Source of the DNA: DASVLX01 sp035552275
GTDB taxonomy: Bacteria > Actinomycetota > Actinomycetes > Mycobacteriales > Pseudonocardiaceae
Direction of reading: 5' to 3'
Assembly (NCBI GenBank): GCA_035552275.1
Contig: DASZLR010000201.1
Coordinates: 1-19,681, forward strand
DNA: 19,681 nucleotides
Position 1 is the first letter of the stretch. Each line of letters starts with the position of its first letter. This document shows positions 13,836 to 19,681 of this stretch, one piece after another. The translations under genes and the position numbers were made by a program. Below the pieces are notes generated by a model, which did not search any database, had not been told where the DNA came from, and saw nothing but the letters and a program-made list of their open reading frames with translations.

Positions 13836-14885
13836 ATGACCGCAGAGCTGGTGGTTGACCAGCGTCGGGACGTCAGTCTCCGGGCGCGGGTGCTGTTCGG
13901 CGCGGCCAGACTGGCCCTCCGGCCGTTGCTCACCTACTGGCCGTTGACGACGTGGGGGATGCGTCCGCTCGTGCTGGTCGACCGGGCCGCCCAACTCCTG
14001 CCGGCGCCCCGGGAGGTGACGTTCGAAACGGTGGACTTCGGGGGGTTCCAGGCAGAGTGGGCACGCGCCGGCGAAGTTGATCCCGCCGGCGCCGTGCTGT
14101 ACTTCCACGGCGGCGCGTTCGTCGTGTGCGGCCTGGCCACCCACCGGCACGCCGTGTCCCGGATCTCGGCGGCCAGCGGGCTGCCGGTGCTGTCGGTCGG
14201 ATATCGGCACCTGCCGGTGACCTCGCTGTCCGGCTCGGTCGACGACTGCGTCGCGGCCTACCGTTTTCTGCTGGACCAGGGCATCGATCCCCGCCACGTG
14301 GTCTTCGCCGGTGACTCGGCCGGCGGGCACCTGGCGTTCGCCACCGCGCTGCGCGCACTCGCTGAGGGCCTGCCGCGCCCGGCCGGCATCGTGGCCCTGT
14401 CGCCGTGGCTGGACTTCGACATCGCCGCCAAGATGGCCCACCCGAACGCCCTGCGAGACGCGTACGCGCCGGTGGCCCGGCTGCCCCAGTTGGCCGCGCT
14501 GTGCGCCCCGACCGGAGATGCCACGATCGACCCGAGCCTGTCGCCGGTCAACGGCCATCTCGGTGGGCTGCCGCCGGTGCTGATCATGGCGGCCGAAAGC
14601 GAGATGCTGCTTCCGGACGCCGAGCTGATGGCGACCCGGCTGTCCGCTGCGGACGTGCCGTGCACGCTGCAGATCTGGGCGGGCCAGGTGCACGCGTTCC
14701 CGGTGCTGGCCAACCTGCTGCCGGAGAGCATGGCGGCCATCACCGAGATCGGCGCGTTCGTGCGGCGCACGACCGAGCAGGCCCTCGCCGACGCGGCGAG
14801 TGGCCGCCGCCGTTCCCGCCGGGCCGCCCGACGGCCGCGGAGCAAGGGCCAACCTCGTCCCTCGCTCGGCGCGGACGTCGCCTAG
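13836..14885 (+). CDS. Alpha/beta hydrolase, hormone-sensitive-lipase-like esterase
   Basis: A carboxylesterase of the fold-3/HSL family. The 349 residues carry the oxyanion-hole motif YFHGGAF (89-95), nucleophile S161 in GDSAGG (159-164), an acidic residue in AESEMLLPD (probably E256 in the catalytic-acid position, where Asp is usual) and H286 in QVHAF. The N-terminal cap (1-60) is hydrophobic and helical and could bind lipid-like substrates or a membrane surface. After the fold there is an unusual basic tail (323-338, GRRRSRRAARRPRSKG). The start is ATG 13836 because GGGAGG stands six bases upstream; a longer frame to 13761 lacks a ribosome site. A palindromic operator candidate abuts the ribosome site. 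Substrate unknown. Confidence 0.92.
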   Translation: MTAELVVDQRRDVSLRARVLFGAARLALRPLLTYWPLTTWGMRPLVLVDRAAQLLPAPREVTFETVDFGGFQAEWARAGEVDPAGAVLYFHGGAFVVCGLATHRHAVSRISAASGLPVLSVGYRHLPVTSLSGSVDDCVAAYRFLLDQGIDPRHVVFAGDSAGGHLAFATALRALAEGLPRPAGIVALSPWLDFDIAAKMAHPNALRDAYAPVARLPQLAALCAPTGDATIDPSLSPVNGHLGGLPPVLIMAAESEMLLPDAELMATRLSAADVPCTLQIWAGQVHAFPVLANLLPESMAAITEIGAFVRRTTEQALADAASGRRRSRRAARRPRSKGQPRPSLGADVA

Positions 14886-14905
14886 CAGCCGGAAGCCCAG
14901 GCTGC
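14885..14905. terminator. Bidirectional hairpin in the convergent gap
   Basis: GCAGCC (14885-14890) pairs with GGCTGC (14900-14905) across 9 nt. It fills most of the 27-nt gap between the hydrolase stop and the convergent DivIVA-like gene stop. It has no T-run, so it is only a plausible shared terminator. Confidence 0.4.
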
Positions 14906-14912
14906 CTGCGGC

Positions 14913-15899
14913 TCAGTTGGCTGCCGCGGCGGCCTTCCGGGCTTGCTGGCCACCGGATGGCTGGTTGCGCTGGCCACCCTGGCCCGCCGCGTTGGACGAC
15001 ACACCGTCGACGGTGTGCTGCTCGTCCTCCATCGGCTCCAACATCGGGGAGGCGTCCCGCATGAGCGCGTGCGCCGACCGAAGCTGCTCGGTGAGCCGCT
15101 GCCGCAGCGACTGCAACTCCTGCACCTGCCGGGTGGCGTCGGTGATCCGCCGGTTGCAGTCCTCCACGGTCTCGCGGAGCTTGCGCTCGGCACGCTCGCT
15201 GGACTCGCGGACCCGCCGCTCGGCTTCTTCGGTGGCGTCCCGCACCAGGCGCTCAGCCTCCGACCGGCTGCCCGCCCGCTGCTGCTCGATCTCCTTGGCC
15301 AGCGCCTGACGCTTGCTGGCCATGGAGCGCTCGAACTCCTGCTCGATCTGGATGCGCCGCTGTTCGGCCTGCGCGTCCAACTCGTGCCGGCGCTTGGTGG
15401 CGGCCGTGGTCATCTCGGCGACCTGCGTGCGAGCCTGCTCGACCACCTGGCCGTGCTGCGCGCGCACCTCCTGGTGCTGCTTGGTCAGCTCGCCGAGCAG
15501 CTTGTCGTAGCCGGCCCGCAGCTTCGCGGCGGCGTCCTCGGCGCTGGCCCAACCGTGGGTCGCGGCGGCCTGCGCGCGAGCGGTGATCTCCGAGGACTGG
15601 TGGTGCGCAAGCTGAACCATCCGCTTGCAACGTTCGTCCAGGTCATCGGTGTTCTTGGGCAGCTCAACCAGCTCGGTGACCTGCTTGTTGAGGTCAGCGA
15701 TCCGGGAATGCGAGTTGGTCAGCTGGTCGGTGAGGTCGCTCACCTGGGACAGGGCGGCGTCGCGGTCGGACGAGATCAGCTTGATCTCGTCCTCAAGATC
15801 TTCCAGATACTGCTTGACTTGCGCACGGTCAAAGCCGTGCCAGACAACGTCGAAACCGGGCTTGAGCGGAACTAGGTCACGGTCCTCTGGGCGCGCCAT
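14913..15899 (-). CDS. DivIVA-like coiled-coil protein (Scy/FilP/Wag31-type polarity or cytoskeletal family)
   Basis: The 328 residues begin with a short lead and a DivIVA-like module (about 14-45, GFDVVWHGFDRAQVKQYLED). An almost continuous coiled coil (about 28-280) follows, rich in Glu, Arg, Gln and Ala with heptad spacing, for example AERLVRDATEEAERRVRESS. The C-terminus (290-328) is disordered and Gln/Gly/Ala-rich. Actinobacterial proteins of this build sit at growing poles or septa and organise wall synthesis; the specific role here is inferred. The start is ATG 15899. GAGG lies only one base upstream, too close to be ideal. A TAGCGT (15906-15911 complement) six bases before the ATG suggests a leaderless transcript. 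Confidence 0.85.
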   Translation of the reverse strand: MARPEDRDLVPLKPGFDVVWHGFDRAQVKQYLEDLEDEIKLISSDRDAALSQVSDLTDQLTNSHSRIADLNKQVTELVELPKNTDDLDERCKRMVQLAHHQSSEITARAQAAATHGWASAEDAAAKLRAGYDKLLGELTKQHQEVRAQHGQVVEQARTQVAEMTTAATKRRHELDAQAEQRRIQIEQEFERSMASKRQALAKEIEQQRAGSRSEAERLVRDATEEAERRVRESSERAERKLRETVEDCNRRITDATRQVQELQSLRQRLTEQLRSAHALMRDASPMLEPMEDEQHTVDGVSSNAAGQGGQRNQPSGGQQARKAAAAAN

Positions 15900-15905
15900 G
15901 CCTCG

Positions 15906-15911
15906 ACGCTA
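15906..15911 (-). promoter_or_regulatory. Possible -10 for a leaderless DivIVA-like transcript
   Basis: On the minus strand TAGCGT (TAnnnT) ends six bases before the ATG at 15899, placing the transcription start at the start codon. No clear -35 is seen at standard spacing. Confidence 0.3.
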
Positions 15912-15943
15912 CGCGATACACGTTGGGCCTTGGTAAGCGGCAC

Positions 15944-15971
15944 GCCTTTACTCCCTCTGCCGGGTAAAGGC
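15944..15971. promoter_or_regulatory. 8-bp inverted repeat in the divergent DivIVA-like/Uma2 spacer
   Basis: GCCTTTAC (15944-15951) and GTAAAGGC (15964-15971) are exact complements separated by 12 nt. The centre-to-centre distance is 20 bp, about two helical turns, which suits a dimeric regulator placed between two divergent genes. Confidence 0.45.
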
Positions 15972-15998
15972 TTCGCCCAAATGGCCTAATGACTGCGA

Positions 15999-16004
15999 TA
16001 TGAT
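15999..16004 (+). promoter_or_regulatory. -10 hexamer of the Uma2-family gene
   Basis: TATGAT is a near-consensus -10. The expected start site near 16011 leaves a leader of about 45 nt containing AAGGAGG (16040-16046). The -35 region is poor. Confidence 0.45.
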
Positions 16005-16056
16005 CAAGGCGCCGTGCCACACTGTTGCTGAGGCCGTCTGAAGGAGGTCGAGTCGG

Positions 16057-16659
16057 ATGAGTGCCGCTTTGGAGCACCCGGTTGTTCCCGCTGTGGAACA
16101 CCCCATCGGTCCCCACACGGTGGCGGAGTGGCTGGCCGCTGACCACCCGTCGGACGGCTCTCGTCTCGAACTGATCTGGGGTTACTACCACGTGAGTCCA
16201 GCACCCACTGGCCAACACCAATACGCGTGCGGTCGGTTGCGCACGATCCTGGAGAACGCCGTCGATCACAGTGATCGACGTGACCTGTACGCGGTGGACG
16301 GCGTGGCCGTGGAGGTCGCCGCAGGCACGCGGACCGGACTGATCCCTGATGTGGTGTTGCTCGACACCCGACCGGTCGGGGTCAGCTTCGTGCCGGAGCA
16401 TGTCCAGCTCGTGGTGGAGATCTGGTCGCCGGACAACAGCCGGGGCGAGCGGGAGACGAAGATCGCCGCCTATGCCGCCGCCGGTGTGCCCTTCCTGTGG
16501 ACCGTGGTGATCGACCGGCTGGGCGCGCTGACGCTCACCACCCACGACCTGCACGACGGCGAGTATCGACCGGAGATCACCGCGCACTCCGGTGAGACGG
16601 TCACCGTCAAGGCAGCGCCGGTTCCGGTGACCCTCGACCCAGGCGAGCTTTGTCCGTAA
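16057..16659 (+). CDS. Uma2 family (DUF820) restriction-endonuclease-fold protein
   Basis: The 200 residues match the Uma2 domain throughout. Family members have a PD-(D/E)xK nuclease fold and are very abundant in cyanobacteria and many actinomycetes, with unknown cellular role. Putative active-site residues are visible: D98 in GLIPDVVLLD, E121 in LVVEIWSPDN, and K135 in RETKIAAYAAAGVPFLW. The N-terminal strand-helix region HTVAEWLAADHPSDGSRLEL (20-39) and GYYHVSPAP (42-50) are also typical. The start is ATG 16057, preceded by AAGGAGG (16040-16046). It ends 10 nt before the pptH-like gene and could be co-transcribed with it. No methylase or antitoxin partner is next to it. Confidence 0.92.
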   Translation: MSAALEHPVVPAVEHPIGPHTVAEWLAADHPSDGSRLELIWGYYHVSPAPTGQHQYACGRLRTILENAVDHSDRRDLYAVDGVAVEVAAGTRTGLIPDVVLLDTRPVGVSFVPEHVQLVVEIWSPDNSRGERETKIAAYAAAGVPFLWTVVIDRLGALTLTTHDLHDGEYRPEITAHSGETVTVKAAPVPVTLDPGELCP

Positions 16660-16669
16660 CCTGACGAAC

Positions 16670-17536
16670 GTGCCGCGCCGATCATTGCTCGCGACCAGTG
16701 ACCTGCACGTCACCCACCAGGGCAACGCCGAGATGGTCGACCGCATCCGGCCGGACACCGACGAGGACTGGTTGATCGTCGCCGGTGACGTGGCCGAGAC
16801 GGTGCCAGCCATCGAGGCGACGCTCACGTTGTTTGCCGGCCGGTTCGCGAAGGTGATCTGGACGCCGGGCAACCACGAACTGTGGACGGTCAAGAGCGAT
16901 CCGGTGCAGTTGCGCGGCGAGCAGCGATACGACCACTTGGTCGAGGTGTGCCGAAGCCTGGGTGTGGTGACCCCGGAGGACGAGTACCCGGTGTGGGAGA
17001 CGGACTCGGAGTCGTTCGTCGTCGCCCCGCTGTTCCTGCTCTACGACTACAGCTTCCGCGAACCCGACCTCTCGCTGGACGAGGCGCTGCGCCGTGCGTA
17101 CGAGATGGGCCTGGTGTTCACCGACGAGCATGTTCTGCACCCGGACCCGCATCCCAGCCGCCAGGAGTGGTGCCGGACTCGGGTGGAGCTGACCGAGCGT
17201 CGGCTGGCGGCCATTCCGGAGCACCTGCGGACCGTGCTGATCACGCACTTTCCACTGCACCGGGGTCCAACCAGGATGCTCCGCTACCCGCACCTGGCGA
17301 TGTGGTGCGGCACCGAGCGCACCGCCGACTGGCACCTGCGGTTCCGTGCCGCTGTGGCCGTCTATGGCCACCTGCACATACCGCTCACCCTCGAGTACGA
17401 CGGCGTCCGGTTCGAGGAGGTCTCGCTCGGCTATCCGCGGGAGTGGCGACAGCGGCCCAGGCCACCGTGGCCGTTCCGGCGCATCCTGCCCGCCGACCCC
17501 GACCGGTTGCCGTACAACCGCGGGGCGGCGGCGTGA
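16670..17536 (+). CDS. pptH: Metallophosphoesterase, PptH-like phosphopantetheinyl hydrolase
   Basis: The 288 residues carry a full calcineurin-like metal set: SDLHV (D11, H13), AGDV (D40), PGNHE (66-70), H193 in THFP, and GHLH (233-236). The gene overlaps the phosphopantetheinyl transferase gene by one base (or four if that gene starts at GTG 17533). In M. tuberculosis the same neighbour of PptT, Rv2795c, is PptH, which removes phosphopantetheine from carrier proteins and so opposes PptT. Orthology here is inferred from family and adjacency. The start is GTG 16670, with no strong ribosome site; coupling to the Uma2 gene 10 nt upstream may help. No signal peptide; cytoplasmic. Confidence 0.88.
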   Translation: MPRRSLLATSDLHVTHQGNAEMVDRIRPDTDEDWLIVAGDVAETVPAIEATLTLFAGRFAKVIWTPGNHELWTVKSDPVQLRGEQRYDHLVEVCRSLGVVTPEDEYPVWETDSESFVVAPLFLLYDYSFREPDLSLDEALRRAYEMGLVFTDEHVLHPDPHPSRQEWCRTRVELTERRLAAIPEHLRTVLITHFPLHRGPTRMLRYPHLAMWCGTERTADWHLRFRAAVAVYGHLHIPLTLEYDGVRFEEVSLGYPREWRQRPRPPWPFRRILPADPDRLPYNRGAAA

Positions 17537-18192
17537 TGATCGAACGCCTACTGCCCGCCGAGGTGATCTCGGCCGAGATCGTCGGCGACGACCCCACCGC
17601 GGCGCTGCTACCGGAGGAACAGGCAATGGTCGCCCGGTCCGTGGAGAAACGTCGGCGTGAGGTGACCAACGCACGGACCTGCGCCCGGCGGGCACTAGGG
17701 CGGCTTGGCCTGCCGGCCACTCCGATTCTGCGGGGCGCCAAGGGCGAACCGCTGTGGCCGGCCGGCGTGGTCGGCAGCATCACGCACACCGCCGGGTACT
17801 ACGCCGCTGCCGTGGCCGACGCCGGGCGGGTTCGGTCCGTCGGCATCGACGCCGAGGTGCACGACCAGTTGCCTGACGGCGTGCTCCGACACATCGCGGT
17901 CGCCGAGGAACTGGCCTGGTTGAAGGAGATCGGGCGGCATCAGGCGATTTGGTGGGAACGGTTGCTGTTCTCTGCCAAGGAAAGCGTCTACAAGGCGTGG
18001 TTCCCGCTGGCCAGGCGGTGGCTCGGCTTCGAGGACGCGCTGATCACCTTCGATCCCGACGCCGGAACGTTCGCGGTCCGGCTGTTGGTCGACGGAACCG
18101 TCGAATCCGGCCCGCCGCTGTCCGAGCTTTCCGGCCGGTTTCTCGCCGAGGACGGCTACGTCCTCACGGCGATCACTCTGCCGCACCACTGA
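17536..18192 (+). CDS. pptT: 4'-phosphopantetheinyl transferase, PptT/EntD-Sfp type
   Basis: Transfers phosphopantetheine from CoA to serine of acyl and peptidyl carrier proteins, activating fatty acid, polyketide and nonribosomal peptide synthases. The 218 residues contain RGAKGEPLWP (66-75), GSITHT (80-85), the Mg-binding GIDAE (103-107; D105, E107) and the signature LLFSAKESVYKAW (143-155; E149, K153). The start is ATG 17536, whose A is the last base of the pptH stop (TGATG). GTG 17533 is an in-frame alternative. The overlap implies translational coupling, so the attaching and removing enzymes are made together. Nothing is missing. Confidence 0.96.
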   Translation: MIERLLPAEVISAEIVGDDPTAALLPEEQAMVARSVEKRRREVTNARTCARRALGRLGLPATPILRGAKGEPLWPAGVVGSITHTAGYYAAAVADAGRVRSVGIDAEVHDQLPDGVLRHIAVAEELAWLKEIGRHQAIWWERLLFSAKESVYKAWFPLARRWLGFEDALITFDPDAGTFAVRLLVDGTVESGPPLSELSGRFLAEDGYVLTAITLPHH

Positions 18193-18193
18193 T

Positions 18194-18270
18194 GCAGTGT
18201 CCGCGGCAACGTCACTCCATGGAGCGAACGTTCTCGCAGTGTCACCGCCGAGCCGATAACGTGGCCCGTC
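18194..18270 (+). promoter_or_regulatory. Promoter region of the secreted protease
   Basis: GATAAC at 18255-18260 ends ten bases before the GTG at 18271. That fits a -10 box for a leaderless or nearly leaderless transcript, and no ribosome site is seen. Two copies of GCAGTGTC (18194-18201 and 18236-18243) lie 42 bp apart, four helical turns. A short palindrome GAACGTTC is at 18226-18233. These are candidate regulator sites. Confidence 0.4.
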
Positions 18271-19152
18271 GTGAGCAACCGATCGCGGCGGCGCCAGGCC
18301 GTCCTGTGTGCCAGTGTCTCGGCGTTCCTCGGGCCTTGCGTGCTCGGTGCGGTGGGACTCGTCGGCGTCGCCCCAGCCGCCGCGAGCCCCGTGATCGCCG
18401 GCCTCGCCGCGGTCGAGCAGGCGCTTGAGGCGTTGCCAGCCACGCCGGACACGGCCTGGGGGCCGACCGCGGACGGCGACCACGAGCTGTTGACCATCTC
18501 GACCGCCGCACCGGCCGACGGGGTCCGCCGGCTGCTGGCCATCGCCGGCCAGTTCGCCGGCCAGGTTCGGGTGCGGCACACCGCGAGCCGGCTCACCGAG
18601 CAGGTGCTCGGTGGCGACGCCATCACCGACGGCCAGATCGTGTGCTCGGCCGGCTTCAATGTGATCAAGGGCGACCAGTCCTTTCTGCTCACCGCCGGGC
18701 ACTGCACCCAGGGCCTGCCTTACTGGCAGGACATCGGCCCGTCGGTCGCGTCGGACTTTCCGGGCGTCGATTTCGGCCTGGTGCGCGACGACTCCTGGGA
18801 CGGCCCGGGTGCGGTCGACCGATATGACGGCAGCAGCATCCCGATCACCGGCGTCGGCACCGCCGCGGTCGGTGAGCATGTCTGCGCCAGCGGCCAGGCC
18901 ACCGGCATGACCTGCGGCGCGGTGACCGCCCTCAACCAGACCGTCGACTTTGACGACGGCAACGTGGTGCACGGCCTCATCGAGACGAACGTGCACACCG
19001 ATCACGGGGACTCGGGCGGCCCGCTGTTTGACGGCGCCGTCGGCCTGGGCACGGTGTCGGGCGGGGACGGCCAGACGGACTACTTTCAGCCACTGGCACC
19101 AGAACTGGCCGCCTACGGCGTGACGATGGCACCAAGCTCGGATCTGCCATAG
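18271..19152 (+). CDS. Secreted S1 family serine protease (streptogrisin-like)
   Basis: Chymotrypsin-fold extracellular protease. The 293 residues start with a basic and hydrophobic signal peptide (about 1-38, ending PAAAS). A propeptide (about 39-113) matches the streptogrisin pro-region style. The mature domain begins near GGDAITDGQIVCSAGFNV (114-131). The catalytic triad is visible: H144 in TAGHC, D167 in GVDFGLV, and S248 in GDSGGPL. Cysteine pairs C125/C145 and C205/C215 are placed for the usual disulfides. The start is GTG 18271 without a ribosome site; GATAAC upstream suggests leaderless expression. The gene is monocistronic. The substrate cannot be told from the sequence. Confidence 0.95.
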   Translation: MSNRSRRRQAVLCASVSAFLGPCVLGAVGLVGVAPAAASPVIAGLAAVEQALEALPATPDTAWGPTADGDHELLTISTAAPADGVRRLLAIAGQFAGQVRVRHTASRLTEQVLGGDAITDGQIVCSAGFNVIKGDQSFLLTAGHCTQGLPYWQDIGPSVASDFPGVDFGLVRDDSWDGPGAVDRYDGSSIPITGVGTAAVGEHVCASGQATGMTCGAVTALNQTVDFDDGNVVHGLIETNVHTDHGDSGGPLFDGAVGLGTVSGGDGQTDYFQPLAPELAAYGVTMAPSSDLP

Positions 19153-19318
19153 TGCCGTCCGGCCGCACCGGCGCGCAGTCGGTCCGGCTCGGGCGTCCTG
19201 CGACGGCAGGGCTGAGGCCAAGGTGCGGGGTTGCGTGCCGGTTCCGGCGGCGCGGTGGAGTCGTAGGCGTGTTGTCATAGCGACCTTGATACCTGCTAGC
19301 GGACGATCGCCTCGCCGG

Positions 19319-19346
19319 CTATCCACAGGCGGGAAAGTTGTCCACA
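19319..19346 (+). promoter_or_regulatory. Two DnaA-box-like 9-mers
   Basis: CTATCCACA (19319-19327) and TTGTCCACA (19338-19346) are in the same orientation, 19 bp apart. The second is the preferred DnaA box of GC-rich actinomycetes. There is no dnaA, dnaN or other replication gene nearby, so this is not taken as oriC. It could be a DnaA-titration or DnaA-regulated site. Confidence 0.5.
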
Positions 19347-19364
19347 GGCAGCCACAATTCAATT

Positions 19365-19393
19365 TTGTAGCCGCCGACCTGCGCCAATAGGCT
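19365..19393 (+). promoter_or_regulatory. Rightward promoter candidate of unknown target
   Basis: TTGTAG (19365-19370) and TAGGCT (19388-19393) have an exact 17-bp spacer, and DnaA-like boxes lie just upstream. Transcription would start near 19400 and run into the convergent sortase gene, so the product is either a small peptide message or an antisense/3'-overlapping RNA. Confidence 0.45.
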
Positions 19394-19430
19394 TACCTTC
19401 GGGGCCGCCCCCGGGAGGGAGGGGGTCTGC

Positions 19431-19526
19431 GTGCTGGCGGGTTTCGGCTTGCGGCAGTTCGGCCCGGACGGGTGCGTGGCGGTGGGTCAGACCGGGGTGG
19501 CGATGAGCACGCGGTTTTCGTTGTAG
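19431..19526 (+). CDS. Possible 31-residue ORF convergent with the sortase gene
   Basis: GTG 19431 follows a GGGAGGGAGGGGG run by five bases and opens 31 codons. The product begins MLAGFGLRQFGPDGCVAVGQ and ends TRFSL; the stop is TAG 19524-19526. It overlaps the sortase stop by about 40 nt. The promoter candidate and purine-rich ribosome site are the only support. No family resemblance. It may be chance. Confidence 0.18.
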   Translation: MLAGFGLRQFGPDGCVAVGQTGVAMSTRFSL

Positions 19527-19681
19527 CCCTCCTGGCCGCCGACCCACTCGCCGCCGCAGGTGGCGAGGACGATCCGGCGGGGGCCGCTTTGGCCGAACAG
19601 AGTCGGCGCCTGGGCCGGCAACAGGTCCTTGGGCACGGTGATCACCTGGGTCACCCGGAACCGCCGCACCGTCCCGTGCCC
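19487..19681 (-). CDS. C-terminal part of a class E/F-type sortase (partial)
   Basis: A leftward frame enters from the right edge and ends at TGA (19489-19487). The 64 visible residues include RRFRVTQVITVPKDLLP, then RIVLATCGGEW with the sortase catalytic cysteine in a TC motif, and ENRVLIATPV with the conserved arginine after it. This is the strand order beta7-Cys-beta8-Arg of sortases, and the wording is closest to actinobacterial class E/F enzymes. The catalytic histidine must lie beyond the window. Sortases act outside the membrane, joining secreted proteins to the wall or acting as general transpeptidases. Confidence 0.88.
   Translation of the reverse strand, partial: GHGTVRRFRVTQVITVPKDLLPAQAPTLFGQSGPRRIVLATCGGEWVGGQEGYNENRVLIATPV

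Larger units (their letters stand above)
19153..19486. other. 334-nt intergenic region with DnaA-box-like sites and a promoter
   Basis: No gene with family support lies here. From left to right it has a GC-rich stretch after the protease, two DnaA-box-like 9-mers (19319-19346) and an AT-rich patch (about 19351-19370). A -35/-10 pair (19365-19393) and a G-rich run (19401-19425) follow. The right end covers a possible 31-residue frame that runs into the 3' end of the sortase gene. Confidence 0.5.

Noticed and set aside
17695..19362. Leftward frame of 555 codons across pptT and the protease gene
   Set aside because: It would be antisense to two intact genes and shows no domain.
19300..19400. 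Chromosomal replication origin
   Set aside because: There are only two DnaA-like boxes and no dnaA, dnaN, gyrB or parAB genes.

Overview
The window is chromosomal DNA from a high-GC actinomycete. Codons mostly end in G or C, GTG starts are common, and the gene families (FtsB/DUF501/Ppx block, PptH/PptT pair, NDH-2, class E/F-type sortase, streptogrisin-like protease) are typical of the phylum. A Pseudonocardiales-like host is plausible, but the sequence alone does not fix the genus.

Layout. At 1-104 is the 5' end of a leftward gene, possibly TPR-containing. Then comes a rightward housekeeping operon: eno (enolase), ftsB (divisome), a DUF501 gene and a DUF3800 gene. The DUF3800 gene has foreign-looking codon use. 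It ends inside a perfect 19-bp inverted repeat (3541-3633), followed by what looks like the decayed 3' end of another gene. Next are a leftward AidB-type acyl-CoA dehydrogenase, a rightward secreted lytic transglycosylase and ppx. In other actinobacteria eno-ftsB-DUF501-ppx are contiguous, so about 4.2 kb separates ppx from its usual partners here. A cytoplasmic-looking S10 carboxypeptidase (leftward) and a family 5 uracil-DNA glycosylase (rightward) are divergent. NDH-2 follows, with a good terminator.

The most unusual part is 11.9-13.5 kb. A TTGACA promoter and a strong ribosome site precede a 40-residue acidic peptide gene. Then come a perfect 13-bp hairpin and an ATP-grasp ligase related to the MvdD/TgmB peptide-modifying enzymes. 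The ligase gene holds the only in-frame TTA codon I found in the window. About 170 nt further on is a tRNA gene whose anticodon is UAA, the reader of UUA, but whose variable loop is of the short class I type. This could be a small peptide-modification (RiPP-like or carrier-peptide) system with a translation-level link to a rare codon. That reading is inference.

The right part carries an alpha/beta hydrolase with a 16-bp palindromic operator candidate, a DivIVA-like coiled-coil protein (leftward) and a Uma2-family nuclease-like gene. A translationally overlapping pair follows: PptH-like metallophosphoesterase and PptT-like phosphopantetheinyl transferase, enzymes with opposing activities on carrier-protein phosphopantetheine. 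Then come a secreted S1 serine protease and an intergenic region with two DnaA-box-like sequences and a promoter-like pair. The window ends in the 3' part of a leftward sortase gene.
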